Positions 61,004-64,000 of a stretch of 64,000 bases of DNA are shown one piece after another (the stretch's first letter is position 1; each line of letters opens with the position of its first letter). The DNA comes from Luteolibacter arcticus (GTDB lineage: Bacteria > Verrucomicrobiota > Verrucomicrobiia > Verrucomicrobiales > Akkermansiaceae): the NCBI RefSeq assembly GCF_025950235.1, contig NZ_JAPDDT010000010.1:153343-217342 (forward strand), given 5' to 3'. The translations under genes and the position numbers were made by a program. Below the pieces are notes generated by a model. The model was given only the letters and a program-made list of their open reading frames with translations, made no database searches and had not been told where the DNA came from.

Positions 61004-62508
61004 ATCCCGCCGCCCACTCCTACCCGTGGGTGCCCGACCAGGGCGACGGAACCTACCGCAACCCGGTCTTGCACGCCGATTACTCGGACCCCGACGTGGT
61101 CCGCGTGGGTTCCGACTATTTCCTCACGTCTTCCAGTTTCAACTGCACTCCCGGGCTACCGATCCTGCATTCACGCGATCTGGTGAACTGGCGCATCGTC
61201 AACCATGCGCTGAAGAACCTGTCGCATCCGCGCTACAGCGAGGTCCAGCCGGGTCACGGCGTATGGGCGCCCTCGATCCGCCACCACGACGGCAAGTTCT
61301 GGATCTTCTTCCCCACGCCAGACGAAGGCCTTTATCTAACAACCGCTACCGATCCCGCAGGGGATTGGTCAGCGCCTCATCTCGTGCTGGCTGGCAAGGG
61401 GCTCATCGATCCATGCCCTTTCTGGGACGACGATGGGAAAGCCTACCTCATCCACGCCTATGCCGGATCGCGCGCCGGCATCCGCAACAAGCTCCACCTC
61501 CGCCCGATGGCACCCGATGGCAGCCGCACGCTGGGGAAAGGAAAGGTCGTCATCGAGATCGATCCATCCCTGCCCGCCTTGGAGGGGCCCAAGCTCCACA
61601 AGCGCAGCGGCTGGTATTACATCTCCGCTCCGGCCGGCGGCGTGGCCACCGGGTGGCAGTGCATCTTCCGCTCGCGGAGCATCCAGGGACCCTACGAGGA
61701 GAAGACCGTGCTCGCCCAACGGGGCTCCGCGATCAATGGCCCGCATCAGGGCGCACTGGTGGACACTCCGGATGGCGACTGGTGGTTCATCCATTTCCAG
61801 GACAAGGATCTCTACGGTCGCATCGTCCACTTGCAGCCGGTGCGTTGGGAAGACGATTGGCCGCTCATCGGCGAGGCGCAGGATGAAGCGGGCGTGGGTC
61901 GGCCGGTTCTTCACCATCGCAAGCTCTTGCCCGGCGGCGATTTCCCCGCCGTGCCGCAGGATAGCGACGAATTTGAAAGCGAAACGCTCGGCTTCCAGTG
62001 GCAGTGGCATGGGAACCACGAGGCGGATTGGCACTCGTTCTCCGAACGTGGCGGACACCTCCGCCTGCGGCCGCACTTTGCCCTCAATGGGAACATCGCC
62101 AAGGCGCCGAATCTTCTTCTGCAAAAGTTTCCAGCCAGCGAGTTCGAGGTCGAAACGCGGATCGAGATTCCGCACGATCATGCATCCCTTCACTCCGGAC
62201 TCGTCGTGGCGGGAGAGAATATGGCGGCACTCGATGCCCAGCACATCGACGGCAAGTATCGACTGTCCCTGATGATTTCAGGCGAATCACTGGGAGCACT
62301 GGAACTCGCGGCACCCTCGCTGATCCTCAAGCTCAAGGTCGGCGGAGGCGGCGTCTGCCGGCTCGGGCTCGCGATGTCGGAAACTCCTTTCTATCAGATC
62401 GGCCCCTCCTTCCCAGCGACGCCCGGCCGATGGATCGGTGCCAAGGTCGGAATCTACTGTGTCACCACCGACGTGCTCGATCCCTCGGGCTATGCCGACT
62501 TCGCATGA
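61000..62508 (+). CDS. Glycoside hydrolase family 43 (beta-xylosidase/arabinosidase-like), slightly shortened
   Basis: 502 residues. Five-bladed catalytic propeller: base Asp30 in HADYSDPDVVRVG, the modulating Asp in GLIDPCPFWDDDG, acid Glu in ALEGPKLHKRSG. The C-terminal half is the beta-sandwich (XynB_C) typical of bacterial beta-xylosidases. The stop after VLDPSGYADFA is a few residues earlier than family proteins usually end (commonly FDWFRY-like), and it sits at a suspected junction. No signal peptide, so it works in the cytoplasm on imported oligomers. Coupled to the transporter. Confidence 0.9.
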   Translation: MNPAAHSYPWVPDQGDGTYRNPVLHADYSDPDVVRVGSDYFLTSSSFNCTPGLPILHSRDLVNWRIVNHALKNLSHPRYSEVQPGHGVWAPSIRHHDGKFWIFFPTPDEGLYLTTATDPAGDWSAPHLVLAGKGLIDPCPFWDDDGKAYLIHAYAGSRAGIRNKLHLRPMAPDGSRTLGKGKVVIEIDPSLPALEGPKLHKRSGWYYISAPAGGVATGWQCIFRSRSIQGPYEEKTVLAQRGSAINGPHQGALVDTPDGDWWFIHFQDKDLYGRIVHLQPVRWEDDWPLIGEAQDEAGVGRPVLHHRKLLPGGDFPAVPQDSDEFESETLGFQWQWHGNHEADWHSFSERGGHLRLRPHFALNGNIAKAPNLLLQKFPASEFEVETRIEIPHDHASLHSGLVVAGENMAALDAQHIDGKYRLSLMISGESLGALELAAPSLILKLKVGGGGVCRLGLAMSETPFYQIGPSFPATPGRWIGAKVGIYCVTTDVLDPSGYADFA

Positions 62509-62755
62509 CCACCTCCAGGTGAGGGATTCTCTTCTTGAGATCACGGATGCAGTCGATGCCGGAGATCCCCGGCAAGTTGATGTCCATCAGGACGACATCC
62601 GGCCGGTAGGCGGGAACTTCCTCCAAGGCCTCCTCGGCAGAGGATACCGCGCACAGGCACGTGATGTCCTCGGGCTTGTCGAGGATCTTGATCAGGTGCT
62701 CTTGCAGGCGGAGATCATCCTCCACCACGACCACGGTCTTTTTGCTGGGAATCAT
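62462..62755 (-). pseudogene. Truncated response regulator
   Basis: Begins as a normal NarL-like receiver: MIPSKKTVVVVEDDLRLQEH, phospho-acceptor Asp in VVLMDINLPGISGID, up to the beta-4 strand HLEVVM. After about 85 residues it changes to RSRHSPRDRARRW and stops, inside the antisense end of the GH43 gene. The Thr/Lys switch residues and the expected LuxR output domain are missing. It is a broken gene next to a broken kinase. A functional receiver-only product is unlikely. Confidence 0.75.
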
Positions 62756-62779
62756 TGTTGGCGTTAAATTGGAGGTGGG

Positions 62780-63736
62780 TCAGGAGATCGGCGCTTCCAA
62801 GGTGACTTTCAGGCCTTCCTTCTCGTGTTGGTCGATCATACATTTTCCCCAGATCGAAGACATCCTTTCGGTAATGTTTACCAACCCCAGGCTGGTCTTG
62901 TTCGGTTTCCGGGCGATTCCAACGCCGTTGTCGGTGATGGCGATCTTCAGCTGGGTGTTCTCAAGCTGTATCGACATTTTGATCTCGGTGGCGAAGGAGT
63001 GCTTCAACGCGTTGTTGACGATCTCCTTCACCGCCAAGCTCACGTTGTGGCGGAATTCATGGCTGATGGCCACGTTGGGAGTTGCCGACATCGCGTCGAT
63101 CCGGCAGCGGATTTCGGAAAGCCGGCAAGGCTCGCTGACCAGCCGGCAGAGGAAATCCACAAGTGCTTCGAGCTGGTTGTTTTTCGGATTGAGCATCCAG
63201 ACCGTCTCGGAGAGCGCCGTGATGAGTTCGCGGGACATGGTCGTGATCTGGCCGAAGGTAGCCCTCGCGTCCGCATCCGCAACGTTGCCTTCGGCGTAGG
63301 CACCGAGGAGAGAAATGTGGGAGAGACGTGTCCCAAGGTCGTCATGAAGGTCCCGGGCAATCCGGAGCCGCTCATCGGCGATCAGTTGGGCGTGCCGCAG
63401 GTGGCGGTTGATCCGCTTCCGGATCAGATGCCGGCCGTAGATCGTAGAGAGCACCGCAAGAACCGCCGCGAAGGCCGCCCAGAACCAGAAGTTCTTCCAG
63501 AAAGGGAGCGGCACCTTCACTGCCATGAACGATGAAAAACATCTCGTCGGCCCGTGGCCGCCAGTCCGAATCCAACCCCTCCAACTTGTATCGAACGCAA
63601 AGGAACTGCGGATTTACGAAAAACCGCAAGGCCGAGGTGTCATGGGGCACGATGACGTTCGGTGGGGGATGCTCGATGGGACTGGAACTCGGGTCGGATG
63701 GGATCGAGTGCGGCCCGCGTTCCTCGATCTGTCCTC
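62780..63736 (-). pseudogene. Remnant of a propeller-type sensor histidine kinase
   Basis: The intact part (62780-63526) reads VPLPFWKNFWFWAAFAAVLAV (membrane helix), HisKA_3 RIARDLHDDLGTRLSH, and HATPase_c NALKHS with DNGVGI. Upstream, in another frame (63527-63736), lies VRYKLEGLDSDWRPR, the Y_Y_Y domain that precedes this helix in two-component propeller proteins. About 30 residues of that domain and the frame are missing at around 63,525, and a stop precedes 63,737. The seven-bladed sensor is absent. Confidence 0.7.
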
Positions 63737-63803
63737 AACCTCGTTTCACGGATGATTTCACTCGCTGGCGATTCCTGTTCGGTCCACTGCCGCCGGAGGT
63801 TGG

Positions 63804-63831
63804 GGGCCGCCGGTTCTTCAACCGACGGCCC
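63804..63831. repeat. Hairpin near the right edge
   Basis: Arms GGGCCG-c-CGGTT and AACCG-a-CGGCCC around a CTTC loop, with matching C and A bulges. It lies upstream of the kinase remnant, with no T-run. The 63737-63976 gap has no gene. Confidence 0.45.
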
Positions 63832-63928
63832 ATGAGTCCGGAAACAAACCCATTAATCTCCGGAAATTCTCCAGCCCGATGTGGCTAAGGACAGGTTCGG
63901 AAAAATCCCGGAAAGTGCATAGTCCCGA

Positions 63929-64000
63929 ATGGCGCTAACTTAAGGCGGATTTGGGCTGTTTCACATACCTCGTCCGATGATGGATTTCGACCATTTCTGC
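63929..64000 (+). mobile_element. Possible left end of an IS4-like element with start of its ORF
   Basis: GGCGCTAACTTAAGGCGG (from 63931) resembles the AACTTAAG-bearing terminal repeats common in the IS4/IS231 group. Fifty bases further, ATGATGGATTTCGACC (63977 onwards) opens a frame that reaches the edge (MMDFDHFC). The rest of the element is outside the window, so the call rests on the terminal motif only. Confidence 0.35.

Overview
The window reads as chromosomal DNA of a high-GC member of the Verrucomicrobiota, most like the Verrucomicrobiaceae (Luteolibacter/Haloferula type). Supporting features are the PVC-type SGNH/propeller/HEAT/cytochrome c protein at 17.2-20.4 kb, a DUF1080 lipoprotein-like protein, an ECF sigma factor beside a large Ser/Thr kinase, a mitochondrial mS38/COX24-like micro-ORF and very weak Shine-Dalgarno signals. 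Genes are dense, and many stops and starts overlap as ATGA or GTGA. Taxonomy is inferred from gene content only.

Layout. 0-1.8 kb: the 5' part of a secreted metzincin protease and a lactonase-type propeller (minus strand). 1.9-3.0 kb: hisG and a 34-residue basic protein, then a repeat block. 3.7-7.5 kb: a KinB/AlgB-like two-component operon with an extra response regulator. 7.7-13.7 kb: an Hsp70, tRNA-Val, several conserved small proteins, a membrane protein carrying a complete acyl carrier protein domain, and truA. 14-21.4 kb: M48 protease, YkgJ, DUF1080, the large PVC cytochrome protein and a HAD phosphatase. 21.4-23.9 kb: a hairpin-repeat-rich segment surrounding a double nucleotidyltransferase gene. 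23.9-30.6 kb: a Coq4-like protein, rlmN, a Tat-exported phosphoesterase and typA. 30.8-33.1 kb: TetR regulator, its operator, thioredoxin and an MFS pump. 33.1-36.0 kb: rpiB, a thioesterase, and a VapBC-like toxin-antitoxin pair directly followed by a leucine-rich-repeat protein kinase.

36.3-48.4 kb is a long co-directional minus-strand array of small-molecule enzymes: YcaC-like hydrolase, outer-membrane porin, ABM monooxygenase, amidohydrolase, two SDRs, two alpha/beta hydrolases, cupin, and an MhqO/MhqD-like dioxygenase-esterase pair. It ends in a phosphatase and a NarL-type two-component system. It looks like a detoxification or catabolic unit for quinones or esters. Upstream of it lies the ECF sigma/STK pair (48.5-52.3 kb).

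52.4-62.5 kb turns to plant polysaccharides: RibH2-type lumazine synthase and a methyltransferase, then pectate lyase and a six-hairpin glycosidase transcribed divergently across an AraC-style direct repeat, an AbrB/Doc toxin-antitoxin pair, a XylR-type sugar regulator, a hexuronate-type transporter and a GH43 enzyme. 62.5-64 kb is a degraded two-component locus: receiver truncated at the GH43 stop, kinase frame broken in its Y_Y_Y domain. The window closes with what may be the left end of an IS4-like element.

The most unusual items are the membrane-tethered ACP, the mirror-image hairpin repeats around the double nucleotidyltransferase, the toxin-antitoxin/LRR-kinase coupling, the Coq4 metal motif, and the double truncation near 62.5 kb. 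No CRISPR array, rRNA operon or complete transposase was seen.
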